Positions 7,998 to 17,002 of a stretch of DNA of 64,000 nucleotides are shown piece after piece. This stretch comes from Collimonas pratensis (lineage in GTDB: Bacteria; Pseudomonadota; Gammaproteobacteria; Burkholderiales; Burkholderiaceae_D): the NCBI RefSeq assembly GCF_001584185.1, contig NZ_CP013234.1:1922001-1986000 (forward strand), given 5' to 3'. Positions within the stretch are counted from its first letter, which is position 1. The number at the start of each line of letters is the position of its first letter. The notes under the pieces are model-generated. The model was not told the DNA's origin. It searched no databases and worked only from the letters and a program-made list of their open reading frames with translations. Made by a program: the position numbers and the translations under genes.

Positions 7998-10436
7998 ATG
8001 GTTTTACAAAATTCTCGGCAACGGATTCTTGATACATCGCGGCCGCTCTCGATCGCCATGCGGCTGCACGTGGCCTGCTGGTGCCTGGCGTCGGCGGGCT
8101 TTGCCACCCCTCAGCTGGCATGCGCCCAAGCCATGCAGCTGGAAAAAAATTATACGATCGGCGCCGGCAAGTTAAGCCAGGTGCTGGCGGTTTTCGCGGC
8201 GCGCGCCGGCATTTCTCTTGTGTATGATCCGGCGCTGGTACTGGACAAGGTCAGCCCCGGCCTGAGCGGGAATCATGCGCTGGGCGATGCGTTTGCGCGC
8301 CTGTTGAGCGGCACCGGACTGGAAGCGGTAGCCAAGGCTGAGGGTGGCTACGCGCTCAGGCCGAAGCCGGCATCGCCGCCGCTGCTGGCGCCGCAGCCGC
8401 TGTCTGCCGCCAACGCGCAGGCGGCTGCCGCCGGCGCCCGCGACGATGCGGTATTGATGGAACTGGTGGTGGTTCCGCCCAACGAGCCGCCAGCCGCCAT
8501 CTGGGGCGTGGCCGCCGCCAGCAGCAGCGCCACCCGCACCAGCACGCCGCTTGCCGAAATTCCGCAATCGGTGCAGGTGGTGACGCAAGACATCTTGGCC
8601 AGCCAGCAATCGCAATCTGTGCTGGATGCCTTGCACGACGTCAGCGGCGTCAATATCTATAATCGCGGCGTCGCCACCGCGGTGTATATCCGCGGCTTCC
8701 TGGCGCCGGCCCGCATCAATGGCCTGGCTCAAGGGCCGTCGCTGATCGACGATGCCAGCTCGCCCTTGCATACGCCGCTGGCGGCGATCGACAGGATCGA
8801 AGTCCTCAAGGGCGCCGATTCGATTGTCGCCAACGGCGACATGGAGCCGGGCGGGCTGGTCAACATCATCACCAAGCAGCCGCAGGCCGAGCCGGTGCGG
8901 CAACTGACGGTGGAGACCGGCACTCAGGGGCACCAGCGGGTAGCGCTGGACCTGGCCGGAGCTTTGTCGGAGGATCAGGTCTGGACTCACCGCACCATCC
9001 TCTCCGCCAGCCGTGACGCCGATGCCATCGACCGCTACGACAGTGCGCGCGACCTGTATTTCGCGCCTTCGCTAGGCTATCGCCATGACGGCACCGTGGC
9101 CGTGGCCGGCATCAGTTACCAGCGCAATTTGCAGGCGAATGAAGGCCTCGGTCCGCTCGGTGTGGTGGACGACGGCTTGCTCAGCAACAGCCTTGGCGCC
9201 AGCTTCGACCTGCAGCAGAAGCTGGGCAGCGGCTGGGGCTGGCAGAGCAAAGGCAATTACATGCGCACGCGCTTGTTTTCGCGTTCGTACGACTGCGACC
9301 CGAGCGGCGTCGGCAGGGCGCTCCGGACTTGCCAGCCGCAGGCGCTGGAGTCGATTTCCTATGGCTGGAATCTGGAAAATAGCCTGCATGGCAGTTTTCA
9401 TACCGGCCCGCTCAAGCATACGGTGCTGGCAGGCATGGCGCTCAACTACAGTTGGCGCGCGGTGCCGATGGCGGAAACAGGTGCGCCCATGATGGCGACG
9501 CTGGAGCGCCGCAGTTTGCCGGAAGTGCCGGCGGGAAATCTGACGCCGGCCGGGCCATCGGTGACGCTCAACTATAACAACTGGTTTGTGCAGGATCAGA
9601 TGGCTTGGCGGCGCTGGCATTTCCTGGCCAACCTCGGTTATACCCGCGCCTGGTCGCATTCCACCGATCCGTACACGGCGGAAGTGACTTCCCTGCATCC
9701 GCTCAGCAAGCCGGTCTACAATATCGGCCTGTCCTATCAACTGAGCGATAAGCTCTCGCTGTACCTCAATCGGCAAAAGAGTTTTGTGCTGCAGGCGCCG
9801 ACTGCACCCATTCGCTACGACGGCGGCCCGCCCGGGTTATACAACCTGCCGTCGACCGACGGCAAATCGCTGGAAGCCGGTATCAAGCTAAGCATGCTGG
9901 ACGAGCGTTTGCTGTTGACGGTCTCGGCGTTCCGGGCATCCCATGCCGGCGTCCTTTACAGCGATGGCAGCGACAGCAGCTCGTCTACTTTGCTGCAGGC
10001 GCCCACCATCAGCCGCGGCGTGGAGTTCGACCTGAACGGCAGTCCGCTGCCTGGCTGGAATCTTACCGCGGCCTACAGCTATACCGATTTTTCCTATGGT
10101 CTGATCCCCGGGTTTGATGTCATATCTTCGCTGATTGCGCGCCACCAGGCTAGCTTCTGGAGCAGCTACGATCTGCAGACGCCAGCCTGGCGCGGCTGGG
10201 GCTACGGCGTTGGCGCGACTGCCCGCGGCGGTTATCCCAACAACAGCGGCGACCATATCGGCGGCCAGGTCGCGGTCGACGGCAACCTGCGCTATGCCAA
10301 CAAACTGTGGTCGCTGACCCTGGGCGTGCGCAATCTCCTCAACCGCCGCCTGTACGGCAGCTTCGCCAATCTGGAGCAAGGCATCGGCTTTGAGCCGGGA
10401 CGGGTATTCGTGCTGACCGGCCGCTATAATTTTTAG
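7998..10436 (+). CDS. TonB-dependent siderophore receptor with signalling (STN) domain
   Basis: This is an outer-membrane receptor of 812 residues. A signal peptide ends near residue 45 (LACAQA). An STN/secretin-like signalling domain (about 51-102) follows, then a linker, a plug domain (about 170-275, with EIPQSVQVVTQDIL and GVNIYNRGVATAVYIRGF), and a 22-strand barrel ending in a terminal aromatic (RYNF). The STN domain is what FecA/FpvA-type receptors use to signal to a FecR protein, which fits the neighbours. A second in-frame ATG at 8058 gives a shorter signal peptide, so the start is uncertain by 20 codons. The ligand is unknown. The binding genes for a siderophore are not here, so it may use a foreign one. 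Confidence 0.94.
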   Translation: MVLQNSRQRILDTSRPLSIAMRLHVACWCLASAGFATPQLACAQAMQLEKNYTIGAGKLSQVLAVFAARAGISLVYDPALVLDKVSPGLSGNHALGDAFARLLSGTGLEAVAKAEGGYALRPKPASPPLLAPQPLSAANAQAAAAGARDDAVLMELVVVPPNEPPAAIWGVAAASSSATRTSTPLAEIPQSVQVVTQDILASQQSQSVLDALHDVSGVNIYNRGVATAVYIRGFLAPARINGLAQGPSLIDDASSPLHTPLAAIDRIEVLKGADSIVANGDMEPGGLVNIITKQPQAEPVRQLTVETGTQGHQRVALDLAGALSEDQVWTHRTILSASRDADAIDRYDSARDLYFAPSLGYRHDGTVAVAGISYQRNLQANEGLGPLGVVDDGLLSNSLGASFDLQQKLGSGWGWQSKGNYMRTRLFSRSYDCDPSGVGRALRTCQPQALESISYGWNLENSLHGSFHTGPLKHTVLAGMALNYSWRAVPMAETGAPMMATLERRSLPEVPAGNLTPAGPSVTLNYNNWFVQDQMAWRRWHFLANLGYTRAWSHSTDPYTAEVTSLHPLSKPVYNIGLSYQLSDKLSLYLNRQKSFVLQAPTAPIRYDGGPPGLYNLPSTDGKSLEAGIKLSMLDERLLLTVSAFRASHAGVLYSDGSDSSSSTLLQAPTISRGVEFDLNGSPLPGWNLTAAYSYTDFSYGLIPGFDVISSLIARHQASFWSSYDLQTPAWRGWGYGVGATARGGYPNNSGDHIGGQVAVDGNLRYANKLWSLTLGVRNLLNRRLYGSFANLEQGIGFEPGRVFVLTGRYNF

Positions 10437-10440
10437 CGCC

Positions 10441-10503
10441 GTTCAGCGTCGTTCAGCGTCATTCGGTGTCTTGAAGCAGGGCCGGCAAGATCCGCCGGCC
10501 CTG
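10441..10503. terminator. Short tandem repeat and bidirectional terminator hairpin
   Basis: GTTCAGCGTC occurs twice in tandem (10441-10460) with a third degenerate copy. The hairpin CAGGGCCGGC/GCCGGCCCTG with a seven-base loop follows at 10477-10503. It lies between two converging genes and has no long T-run, so it would act as a weak or factor-assisted terminator in both directions. Confidence 0.6.
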
Positions 10504-10520
10504 TCAGACGAAGCAATCGC

Positions 10521-11042
10521 CTAACGCACCTTTTCCTGCGCCGGCATCAGCGTCAGGTTTTCACCCTGAGGCGTGCGCAGCGCCTTGCCGGCCATCTTGC
10601 GGACCGCCTTGGCGCTGCCGACGGTGACTGGCAGCGACACCGCCTTGGTGCGGTCGCCCAGCGTGACGAACACATTCAGCTCATACACGCCATCGGCCGC
10701 GGCGCGGACGTTGGGCGTATCGGTGACCACGCCATCCTGGTTGCTGACCAGGTTGGCGCTGCCTAGTGTGACCACGGACAGGCCGGCAGTGCTGCGATAT
10801 TCCACGTGCAGCGGGGTGTTCGGCTGGTCGGTGGTGAATTGCAGCAGGATCGGCAGGATCGCATTCTTGCTGGTAGCACTGCCGGATGCCAGCTCGACTG
10901 TGACGGGGGCACTGACTTTTTCGCCATGGCTGGCGGTGGCTGGTTTTTGCGCGATCTCCGGCAGCGGTTTGGCGATGCCATGCTGCATGCCGCAAGCCAG
11001 CACGGCCAGCGCCAGGAGGCGGGTTTTCATCAGGATGGTCAT
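10521..11042 (-). CDS. Secreted protein of unknown function
   Basis: I do not recognise this 173-residue protein. It has an N-terminal signal peptide (hydrophobic LLALAVLACG, cleavage near the Ala at IAK) and a body of alternating hydrophobic residues that suggests a beta-sandwich. There are no catalytic motifs. ATG 11042 overlaps the stop of the upstream metallopeptidase gene by ATGA and has GGAG seven bases before it, so the two proteins are made together. It could be a chaperone, inhibitor or partner of the metallopeptidase. A Met at 11030 gives a tidier signal peptide but has no ribosome site. Confidence 0.8.
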   Translation of the reverse strand: MTILMKTRLLALAVLACGMQHGIAKPLPEIAQKPATASHGEKVSAPVTVELASGSATSKNAILPILLQFTTDQPNTPLHVEYRSTAGLSVVTLGSANLVSNQDGVVTDTPNVRAAADGVYELNVFVTLGDRTKAVSLPVTVGSAKAVRKMAGKALRTPQGENLTLMPAQEKVR

Positions 11043-12793
11043 TGCATTTCTCCGGTTTTGACTTGTGCCAGCAGGATCTTGAAGCAGCCGCTGTTGGCGC
11101 TGGCGTTGATGGTGGCGACGTAATCGTCCTGCGCCGGCAGATCGTAATCGACATTGTAGGTATCGCCGAGGTTCGGATCTTTCACCAGCTTGCCCGCAAT
11201 CGGCTGGCCCTTGCTGTACAGCTGGAAGGACGGAGACAGGCCGCCGTCGGCGCTGATGCGCACCGTTTGCTTGCCTGTCTGCGGCAGGCTGAAGCGCAGG
11301 TAGCGGTAGACGCCCAGCTTGTTGCTCTTGCCGTAGGCGGTGGTGGTGCAGACCGTCGCATCCTTGCCGACCGTGCCGGTTTTTGATTTTACGCCGGCTT
11401 CCAGCGCGGTATACACCGGCAGCACAAAATCCTTGTTGGCGGCGATCACCGCTGGCGGCAAAGCGCTTTGCCCGAGGCCGAACATGTCGAGCTTATCCTT
11501 GTTGGCGGTATTGATTTCCGCCAGCAGGTTGTCGAGAGTGGCCTGGCCGCCGGCATTGATATTACCGCGTAGCGCAGTTGCAAAAGAAAACAGGCTGGTG
11601 AAGGCCGGTGATTTTTTTTGCGCCGCCATGGCCTGGTAAATCGGCAGGAAGCCGATGTCCGGCGACTGATGCAGGCGATACAGCACAGACTGTATCGCGA
11701 CTTCGCCGAACCAGCCTTTGGCGACATTGTCCGGGATCTCGTCAACCTTGAACACTACGCCGACATTGGCTTGCGCCGCTCCCTGAGTGTCGACATACAT
11801 CGGGTCGTTGCGCGCCATGCTGGAGAACGCGTTGCCCCAGCCTTCGCTGAACGCCAGCCGCATGTCGAGCAGGTTGGCGCTGCTGTGCGAACCGCCGATG
11901 CTGTCGTCGCGCGAGAAGCTGGCCTGGAAATAGTGGCCCCATTCATGGGCGATGACGCCGGCGTCATACTCATCGGTGTCGACATCCTCATGGCCGAGGA
12001 TATGCAGTCCGCGCAAGGTCTTGTCGCCGGAACCGCTGAAGTAGGTGCCATCGTCGCTGCCCGGACTCCAGAATACATTCAGCGGCGGGAAGCTCAGGTT
12101 CTGGTCGGCTTCCAGCACTTTATGGCTGGCGCTGTAGACCGTGTCGAGAATGGCGAACGGCCCGGCGCTGCGCGCATTGGCGTAGCTCGCTGTCGCCGCA
12201 TCCCAGCCAGAGGCGGCATTGAGATCATGGATGCTGGCTTTCTTGCCGCTGTTGAAGCTGGCGCCATCCATCGCAAACAAGGCGGCGCCGTCGACCGAGA
12301 CGCCATAGCCATCCGATGAACTGTCACGCACCGCGAAATTCCAGCTGGGCCCAGCAACCTTGCCGGCGCTACGCAGCATCTGCGCCTTGGCGCGCACGTG
12401 GACTGCGGTGTCCAGCGGCGCCTGGAAGCTGTAGCTGCCGAGCGCGTCGGTTGCGGTCGACAGCAATACCTTGCTGGTTTTATCGTTGATCAGTTCGACC
12501 ACGACATTGCGCGCAGGCTTTTGCAGAGTCTTGGCGTAGTCAAGCTTGGCCAGCCATTGGCCCTGCCGGTCCTTGCTGGCTACCGCGGGTACAAAATCGT
12601 AGGTGATGCGGCCGGATACGGTGGCAGCCGTGGCCGTGCCTTTTGGCGCTTGCGCGGCTGATGCCATGCTTTGATTCTGCGCTGTTTCTGCGCTGACGGC
12701 CGGCCCGGAACTGTCGCCACCGCCGCAGCCTGCCACCAGCAGTGCGGCGAAGGTTGCCGCGGCCGGATCCAGCCATTTTCTGTAACTACCCAT
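11039..12793 (-). CDS. Lipoprotein with zinc-metallopeptidase motif
   Basis: This 584-residue product begins with a lipoprotein signal (LLVAGC, lipidated Cys23) and a Ser/Gly/Ala-rich linker. A carboxypeptidase-regulatory-like beta domain follows (about 55-135). The second half carries HEWGH (283-287) and, 30 residues later, a conserved-looking Glu317 in SEGWGN. This matches a gluzincin-type zinc site with two His and a downstream Glu ligand. GGGAG lies eight bases before ATG 12793. The enzyme would sit in the periplasm or on the outer membrane and cleave protein. It is coupled to the small secreted protein downstream. The family is not one I can name, and the peptidase call rests on motif and context. 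Confidence 0.78.
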   Translation of the reverse strand: MGSYRKWLDPAAATFAALLVAGCGGGDSSGPAVSAETAQNQSMASAAQAPKGTATAATVSGRITYDFVPAVASKDRQGQWLAKLDYAKTLQKPARNVVVELINDKTSKVLLSTATDALGSYSFQAPLDTAVHVRAKAQMLRSAGKVAGPSWNFAVRDSSSDGYGVSVDGAALFAMDGASFNSGKKASIHDLNAASGWDAATASYANARSAGPFAILDTVYSASHKVLEADQNLSFPPLNVFWSPGSDDGTYFSGSGDKTLRGLHILGHEDVDTDEYDAGVIAHEWGHYFQASFSRDDSIGGSHSSANLLDMRLAFSEGWGNAFSSMARNDPMYVDTQGAAQANVGVVFKVDEIPDNVAKGWFGEVAIQSVLYRLHQSPDIGFLPIYQAMAAQKKSPAFTSLFSFATALRGNINAGGQATLDNLLAEINTANKDKLDMFGLGQSALPPAVIAANKDFVLPVYTALEAGVKSKTGTVGKDATVCTTTAYGKSNKLGVYRYLRFSLPQTGKQTVRISADGGLSPSFQLYSKGQPIAGKLVKDPNLGDTYNVDYDLPAQDDYVATINASANSGCFKILLAQVKTGEMQ

Positions 12794-13109
12794 ATGCAAA
12801 ACTCCCGATTTATAGTTTAGAAGCGAGCACTCGGTCGTTGATAGAGAACCCTTCGTGAAGGTTTTATCAACACTCCTTATTCATGTTGCCCCGTGAAAAT
12901 TTAAAAGAGGCCATGCGCGACAACTATTTTTTTCTCCGGCAGCAGCCTGCGGCTCATCGATGTCAACGTCGCGCCGGCATTTTCTGTCGCAAACAGTTAC
13001 AAATATTCGGGCCTGGGCGTGGCCCTTTTTCTTTTCTGGACGGGCATCTCTAGTGAAGACGCGGCGGGCAGTTACGGCAGCGTGTCCATAACATTCGGGG
13101 AGAAAATCG
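12794..13109. promoter_or_regulatory. Divergent promoter region with a long palindrome
   Basis: No gene is seen. It separates two divergently transcribed secreted lipoprotein genes. An interrupted palindrome at 12837-12871 pairs GTTGATA with TATCAAC, AACC with GGTT and CTTC with GAAG around a central GT. It could be an operator for a shared regulator or a leader hairpin. Confidence 0.5.
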
Positions 13110-14630
13110 GTGAGATCAAAGTCTGGAACCTATCCGCTGTGCATAGCTTTTCTTGGCTGCATGCTGACCGCCTGCGGCGGCGGCAGCGATGCGCCCAGTT
13201 CTGCGCTAAGCAACGCCACAAACAATCCGGCGCCAACACCGGCGCCTGTCACGACACCGGTCACACCGCCGGCGACAACGGTGCCGCCGACCACAGTAAC
13301 GCCGACGCCGACGCCGGCAGTCCCCGGCAGCAAGAAGTGGGTATTCGACACCAAAGGCTTGTCAGGCTTTTTCTCTCCCGCGCTCGGCGCCGACGGCACC
13401 ATCTACATAGGCGCCAACAATGCGCCGCTCAACCAGGTTACCGGCAAGCTGTACGCGGTCAAGCCGGACGGCAGCGAGAAATGGGAGTACCCGGCCGGCA
13501 GCGCCAGCATCGGCGGCATCAGCTCTTCCGCCGCGGTGGCGGCCGACGGCACCGTGTATATGGGTTCCTACGATCAGAAGCTGTACGCACTGAATGCGGA
13601 CGGCACGCTGAAATGGACCTTCCAGAGTACCGGCGTGGTCAGCTCGACCCCGGCCTTGGGCGCCGACGGCAGCGTGTATGTCGCCGCCGCCAATGTGGTC
13701 TATGCGCTGGACGCCGTCAGCGGCGCCTCCAAATGGTCGGTGAAACTGGGCGGCACGGTGCGTTCGTCGCCGGCCTTGAGCGCCGCCGGCGTACTGTATG
13801 TGGGGTCCGACGACGGCCACCTGACGGCGCTGGCGATGGCGGACGGCAGCAAGAAGTGGGATCACGATTTCGCGGCGGATGGCTATTTCAACCGGGATGC
13901 GGCCGGCAACCTGAGAACACCGTCGAAAAATCCGGCGGTGTCGTCTTTGCCCTCGATCATCCAGGTGGATTCCTCGCCCGCCATCGGTGCCGACGGCACG
14001 GTGTATGTCGGCGTCGACGGCTATGCCGGGCCTTTCTACCAATCGCTGCCGGTGGGCCTGGTGTGCGCCCTGGATCCTGCCAGCGGCGCGCTGAAATGGA
14101 AGTACGGCACCAATGACTGGGTCCAGGCCTCACCCGTGATCGGCGCCGATGGCACGGTATATGTCGGCGCCAACGGCAGCGACAGCGTGTTCTACGCCCT
14201 CAATCCGCAGACCGGGGCAGCAGCCTGGGGCTACAGCGTGGGCGGCGGCGTCACCGACGCCAGCCTGGCGGCAGACGGTACGGTCTACCTCGGCCTCGGC
14301 AACAACGCGCTGACTGCATTGACGGCGCCAGCCGCCGGCAGCAGCGACAGCGTGAGCTTGTCTTACCTGAATTATGGGCAGGCGCAGGAACATGGCGGCC
14401 TGACCACGCTGAAGGCGGGCAAGGCGCTGTGGAGTTTTGTCATCCCGCCGGCCAGTCCGCTCAATCCGAGCACGGTCGGGGCATCGCCGGCGATTGCCGC
14501 CGACGGCACCATCTACATCGGTTCCGAAGAAGGCCATTTGTACGCGATCAACGGCAAGGCGGCGCTGGCGACCAGCGCCTGGCCGAAATTCCATGGCGGC
14601 GCCGCTAACAGCGGCCGTTCCGTGCAGTGA
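13110..14630 (+). CDS. PQQ-binding-like beta-propeller repeat lipoprotein
   Basis: This 506-residue lipoprotein (lipobox LTAC, Cys22) has a Pro/Thr-rich linker (about 35-70) followed by repeated blades of the PQQ/BamB type. The motif GADGTVYVG or a close variant recurs about eight times, along with W-K-F/Y turns such as LKWTFQ and SKWSVK. Such propellers usually act as scaffolds at the outer membrane and do not need PQQ. The GTG start at 13110 is chosen because GGGGAG is seven bases upstream and the lipoprotein signal starts there. The DUF2844 and DUF3443 genes follow on the same strand with short gaps, suggesting one operon. It lacks the usual dehydrogenase catalytic Asp region, so enzyme activity is unlikely. 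Confidence 0.88.
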   Translation: MRSKSGTYPLCIAFLGCMLTACGGGSDAPSSALSNATNNPAPTPAPVTTPVTPPATTVPPTTVTPTPTPAVPGSKKWVFDTKGLSGFFSPALGADGTIYIGANNAPLNQVTGKLYAVKPDGSEKWEYPAGSASIGGISSSAAVAADGTVYMGSYDQKLYALNADGTLKWTFQSTGVVSSTPALGADGSVYVAAANVVYALDAVSGASKWSVKLGGTVRSSPALSAAGVLYVGSDDGHLTALAMADGSKKWDHDFAADGYFNRDAAGNLRTPSKNPAVSSLPSIIQVDSSPAIGADGTVYVGVDGYAGPFYQSLPVGLVCALDPASGALKWKYGTNDWVQASPVIGADGTVYVGANGSDSVFYALNPQTGAAAWGYSVGGGVTDASLAADGTVYLGLGNNALTALTAPAAGSSDSVSLSYLNYGQAQEHGGLTTLKAGKALWSFVIPPASPLNPSTVGASPAIAADGTIYIGSEEGHLYAINGKAALATSAWPKFHGGAANSGRSVQ

Positions 14631-14711
14631 GCGGCAAGCGTGCAAGCGTGCAAGGCAAGTAGTCCGGTGCGGCAGAACTGCCGCCGACACATTCTTGAAA
14701 GGTAAGACAGC

Positions 14712-15242
14712 ATGAGAAGCTATCCGACAACATTCATGGCCGCCACGCTGTTGCTGGCGGCAGCGCTGCCGGCCTGGGCGGCGCTGGGCGGCGCCGTCAG
14801 TTCGGTGGAAGCCGACCGCATCGCCTTGCGTGGCGCACCCGCCGCTGGCGCGCAGGCAGCGGCCAAGGCCGGCGCCGCGCGCGACGGCAGCAGCGCGCAG
14901 CCATCCGCGCTTTACAGCGTGCAGGCATTCGCGCTTTACAGCGTGCAGGCATTCGCGCTGCCGAACGGCACCGAAGTGCGCGAGTTCGTGGCAGCCGGCC
15001 AGGTCTTCGGCGTTGCCTGGCAGGGCGCCAGCCAGCCCAATCTGCGCCAGGTGTTCGGCGATCAGATGTATGAGGTCTATCTGCAATCGCTGAAAGAGCA
15101 GGGTACTCCAGGAAGCCGCACTTTCGTGCTGCGGCAGAGCGCTCTGGTGGTGCACTCCTTCGGGCTCCCGGGCAATTTCAGCGGCCAGGCCTATCTTCCA
15201 CAGCAATTGCCGGCAGGCGTCAGCGCCGCCGTCATCAAGTAA
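14712..15242 (+). CDS. DUF2844 domain secreted protein
   Basis: This 176-residue protein has a signal peptide (cleavage after LPAWA) and the pattern of DUF2844, a Burkholderiales family usually next to DUF3443. The middle has an octapeptide ALYSVQAF twice in tandem from a perfect 24-bp duplication. The C-terminal half (GTEVREFVAAGQVFGVAW) holds the conserved core. The function is unknown. Paired occurrence with the DUF3443 gene 16 bp downstream suggests the two work together in the cell envelope. Confidence 0.82.
   Translation: MRSYPTTFMAATLLLAAALPAWAALGGAVSSVEADRIALRGAPAAGAQAAAKAGAARDGSSAQPSALYSVQAFALYSVQAFALPNGTEVREFVAAGQVFGVAWQGASQPNLRQVFGDQMYEVYLQSLKEQGTPGSRTFVLRQSALVVHSFGLPGNFSGQAYLPQQLPAGVSAAVIK
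14907..14954 (+). repeat. Perfect 24-bp tandem duplication within the DUF2844 gene
   Basis: The 24-base unit at 14907-14930 is repeated exactly at 14931-14954. It keeps the frame and duplicates the residues ALYSVQAF, which indicates a recent slippage event. Confidence 0.95.
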
Positions 15243-15258
15243 GCGTAAGGGAAATGAC

Positions 15259-16560
15259 ATGCGAAAATTATTGACGATTGCAGCTCTGCACGGGCTGCTG
15301 CTGATGACGGCGTGTTCCGACGGCGGCAGTTCAGGTGCGGCCGCCAGCGCTAACAGCGCACCGCTGGCGATGGCGCCGGCGGCGGGCGCTCCGGCGGCCG
15401 CCAACGTGGTGCCGCTGGTGATCGACTCCGGTCCGAACAAGGCAACCAGCCTGCGGCCTTTCATCAGCGTCACCTTGTGCGCGCCGGGCGATCCGAGCAA
15501 TTGCCAGACCATCGACCACGTCATGGTGGATACCGGTTCTTCCGGCTTGCACATCGCTTCGTCGGCCGTCAACGCCAAGCTCAAGCAAGCGCTCAAGCCG
15601 ATCGCCGATCCGAAAGTCAGCGGCAACGTGCTAGCCTTGTGCGAACAGTACGTCACCAGTTTCAACTGGGGATCGCTGGTCAGCGCCGACGTCCAGATCG
15701 GTGGCGAAAGCGCGGCTGCCGTGCCGACCCAGCTGCAGGACGATCCCAGCTTCAGCAAGGTGCCGGCGGACTGTTCCGATGGCCACGGCACGCAATCCAA
15801 CAGCGACCCGGCGGTGGCCGGCGTCAACGGCCTGATCGGCGCCAGCCTGGACGGTGTCGACAACGGCTCGTATTACTCTTGTCCTGCGGCGGGCTGCACC
15901 GGCACCGAGCTCAACGCTCCGGTCGCCACGCCTAGCGTCAGCCCGCAGACCAAGTTCGCGGTGGATAATAACGGCGTCATCATCGATTTGCCGGCGGTGC
16001 CGGTGCCAGGCGTGACCACGCTGACCGGCAGCATGACTTTCGGTATCGGCACACAGAGCAATAACCAGTTGCAGGGAGTGGCGGCAAAGGTCTATCCGGT
16101 GCTGACCAATGTCTTCGGCAACGCCTTGCTGAAAACCACGTTCAGCGGCCATGACTACAACTACACCTTCATCGACAGCGGCAGCGCCTACTACTCGTTC
16201 AACACGCCGGACGTGGCGCTGCTGCCGCAATGCCCAAGCAACCTGGCCTCCTATGGCGGCGGCTTCTACTGCCCGGCTTCGGCGGTGGCGCTATCAGCGG
16301 TGCTGACCGGTAACGACGGCACCGTCAGCGTGCCGATGGATTTCTCGATCGGCAACGCCGAACAGATCCTGAGCACCAACAACGCGGCTCTCAACGGGCT
16401 CGGCAGCGTGTCTTTCGACGGTGGCGCGCTCAACGTGTTTGACTGGCCGCTACAGTTTTTCTACGGCCGCAGGATGTATTTCTCTGTCAAGAACGGCAAG
16501 ACCAGCGCCGGACCGGACGGCAAGCAGATCGGCAACGGTTTCTATGCCTTCAAGTCCTGA
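15259..16560 (+). CDS. DUF3443 lipoprotein with aspartic-protease-like motifs
   Basis: This 433-residue lipoprotein (lipobox MTAC, Cys19) matches DUF3443 by length and the opening VPLVIDSGPN. Two motifs resemble the paired active-site loops of pepsin-like enzymes: VDTGSSGLH around Asp91 and FIDSGSAYY around Asp306. The rest is beta-rich with many paired cysteines. The similarity suggests a bilobal aspartic-protease fold, active or not, facing the periplasm. It ends the lipoprotein/DUF2844/DUF3443 gene row, and a hairpin follows at 16593. No characterised function is known to me. Confidence 0.83.
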   Translation: MRKLLTIAALHGLLLMTACSDGGSSGAAASANSAPLAMAPAAGAPAAANVVPLVIDSGPNKATSLRPFISVTLCAPGDPSNCQTIDHVMVDTGSSGLHIASSAVNAKLKQALKPIADPKVSGNVLALCEQYVTSFNWGSLVSADVQIGGESAAAVPTQLQDDPSFSKVPADCSDGHGTQSNSDPAVAGVNGLIGASLDGVDNGSYYSCPAAGCTGTELNAPVATPSVSPQTKFAVDNNGVIIDLPAVPVPGVTTLTGSMTFGIGTQSNNQLQGVAAKVYPVLTNVFGNALLKTTFSGHDYNYTFIDSGSAYYSFNTPDVALLPQCPSNLASYGGGFYCPASAVALSAVLTGNDGTVSVPMDFSIGNAEQILSTNNAALNGLGSVSFDGGALNVFDWPLQFFYGRRMYFSVKNGKTSAGPDGKQIGNGFYAFKS

Positions 16561-16592
16561 CGGCGGGGCCGGCGCGCCGGATTGATTTCCAG

Positions 16593-16623
16593 GGTTGTCC
16601 TGCGCGCGCCGGGCAACCTTCTT
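16593..16623 (+). terminator. Probable terminator after the DUF3443 gene
   Basis: GGTTGTCC (16593-16600) pairs with GGGCAACC (16611-16618), including one G-T pair, and a short T-rich run TTCTTTG follows. It fits an intrinsic terminator for the secreted-protein operon. Confidence 0.55.
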
Positions 16624-16652
16624 TGTTGAAAATGTAGAGAAAGGAGTCGAGC

Positions 16653-16868
16653 ATGACTGCCTATATGGACCGGTCGGACCGGCTTTCATTGCTGACCCAG
16701 GCCGCCGCCGAGGCGACCGGCAAGCGTTTTTGCTCGCATCACCAGGCCCAGGTAGCGGCCAGTGATGGCGATTTCGTGATGCGCAATAAAACCCGGCGCT
16801 GGATCTGTTTTCGTTGTCAGAAAAATATCCAAAGTCAGAATGCGGCGCTGGTAAAACGGCGCGCCTGA
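16653..16868 (+). CDS. Small Cys/His protein, possible zinc ribbon
   Basis: This 71-residue protein has a strong ribosome site (GAAAGGAG) before ATG 16653. Two cysteine-containing pairs, CSHH and CFRC, about 25 residues apart, could bind one zinc ion as a minimal zinc ribbon. I do not recognise a family. It stands alone between the lipoprotein operon and the transposase-like gene. It may bind nucleic acid or a protein partner. Confidence 0.65.
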   Translation: MTAYMDRSDRLSLLTQAAAEATGKRFCSHHQAQVAASDGDFVMRNKTRRWICFRCQKNIQSQNAALVKRRA

Positions 16869-17002
16869 TTGCCGGCACCACGGCAGATTCCACTGTTACA
16901 AATTATTTTGGTTCGGAATGGCCCCTTTTTGCATGCTCGCGGGGCAAGCAAGGTAGGGGAGTTGAGAGTAGTCATGTCGTGACCGAAAAGAAGTGAGCAG
17001 CC

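Noticed and set aside
13019-14116. A 365-codon plus-strand frame overlapping the PQQ-propeller gene
   Set aside because: It is Arg/Gly/Ala-rich with no domain, while the other frame has a lipoprotein signal and clear propeller repeats.
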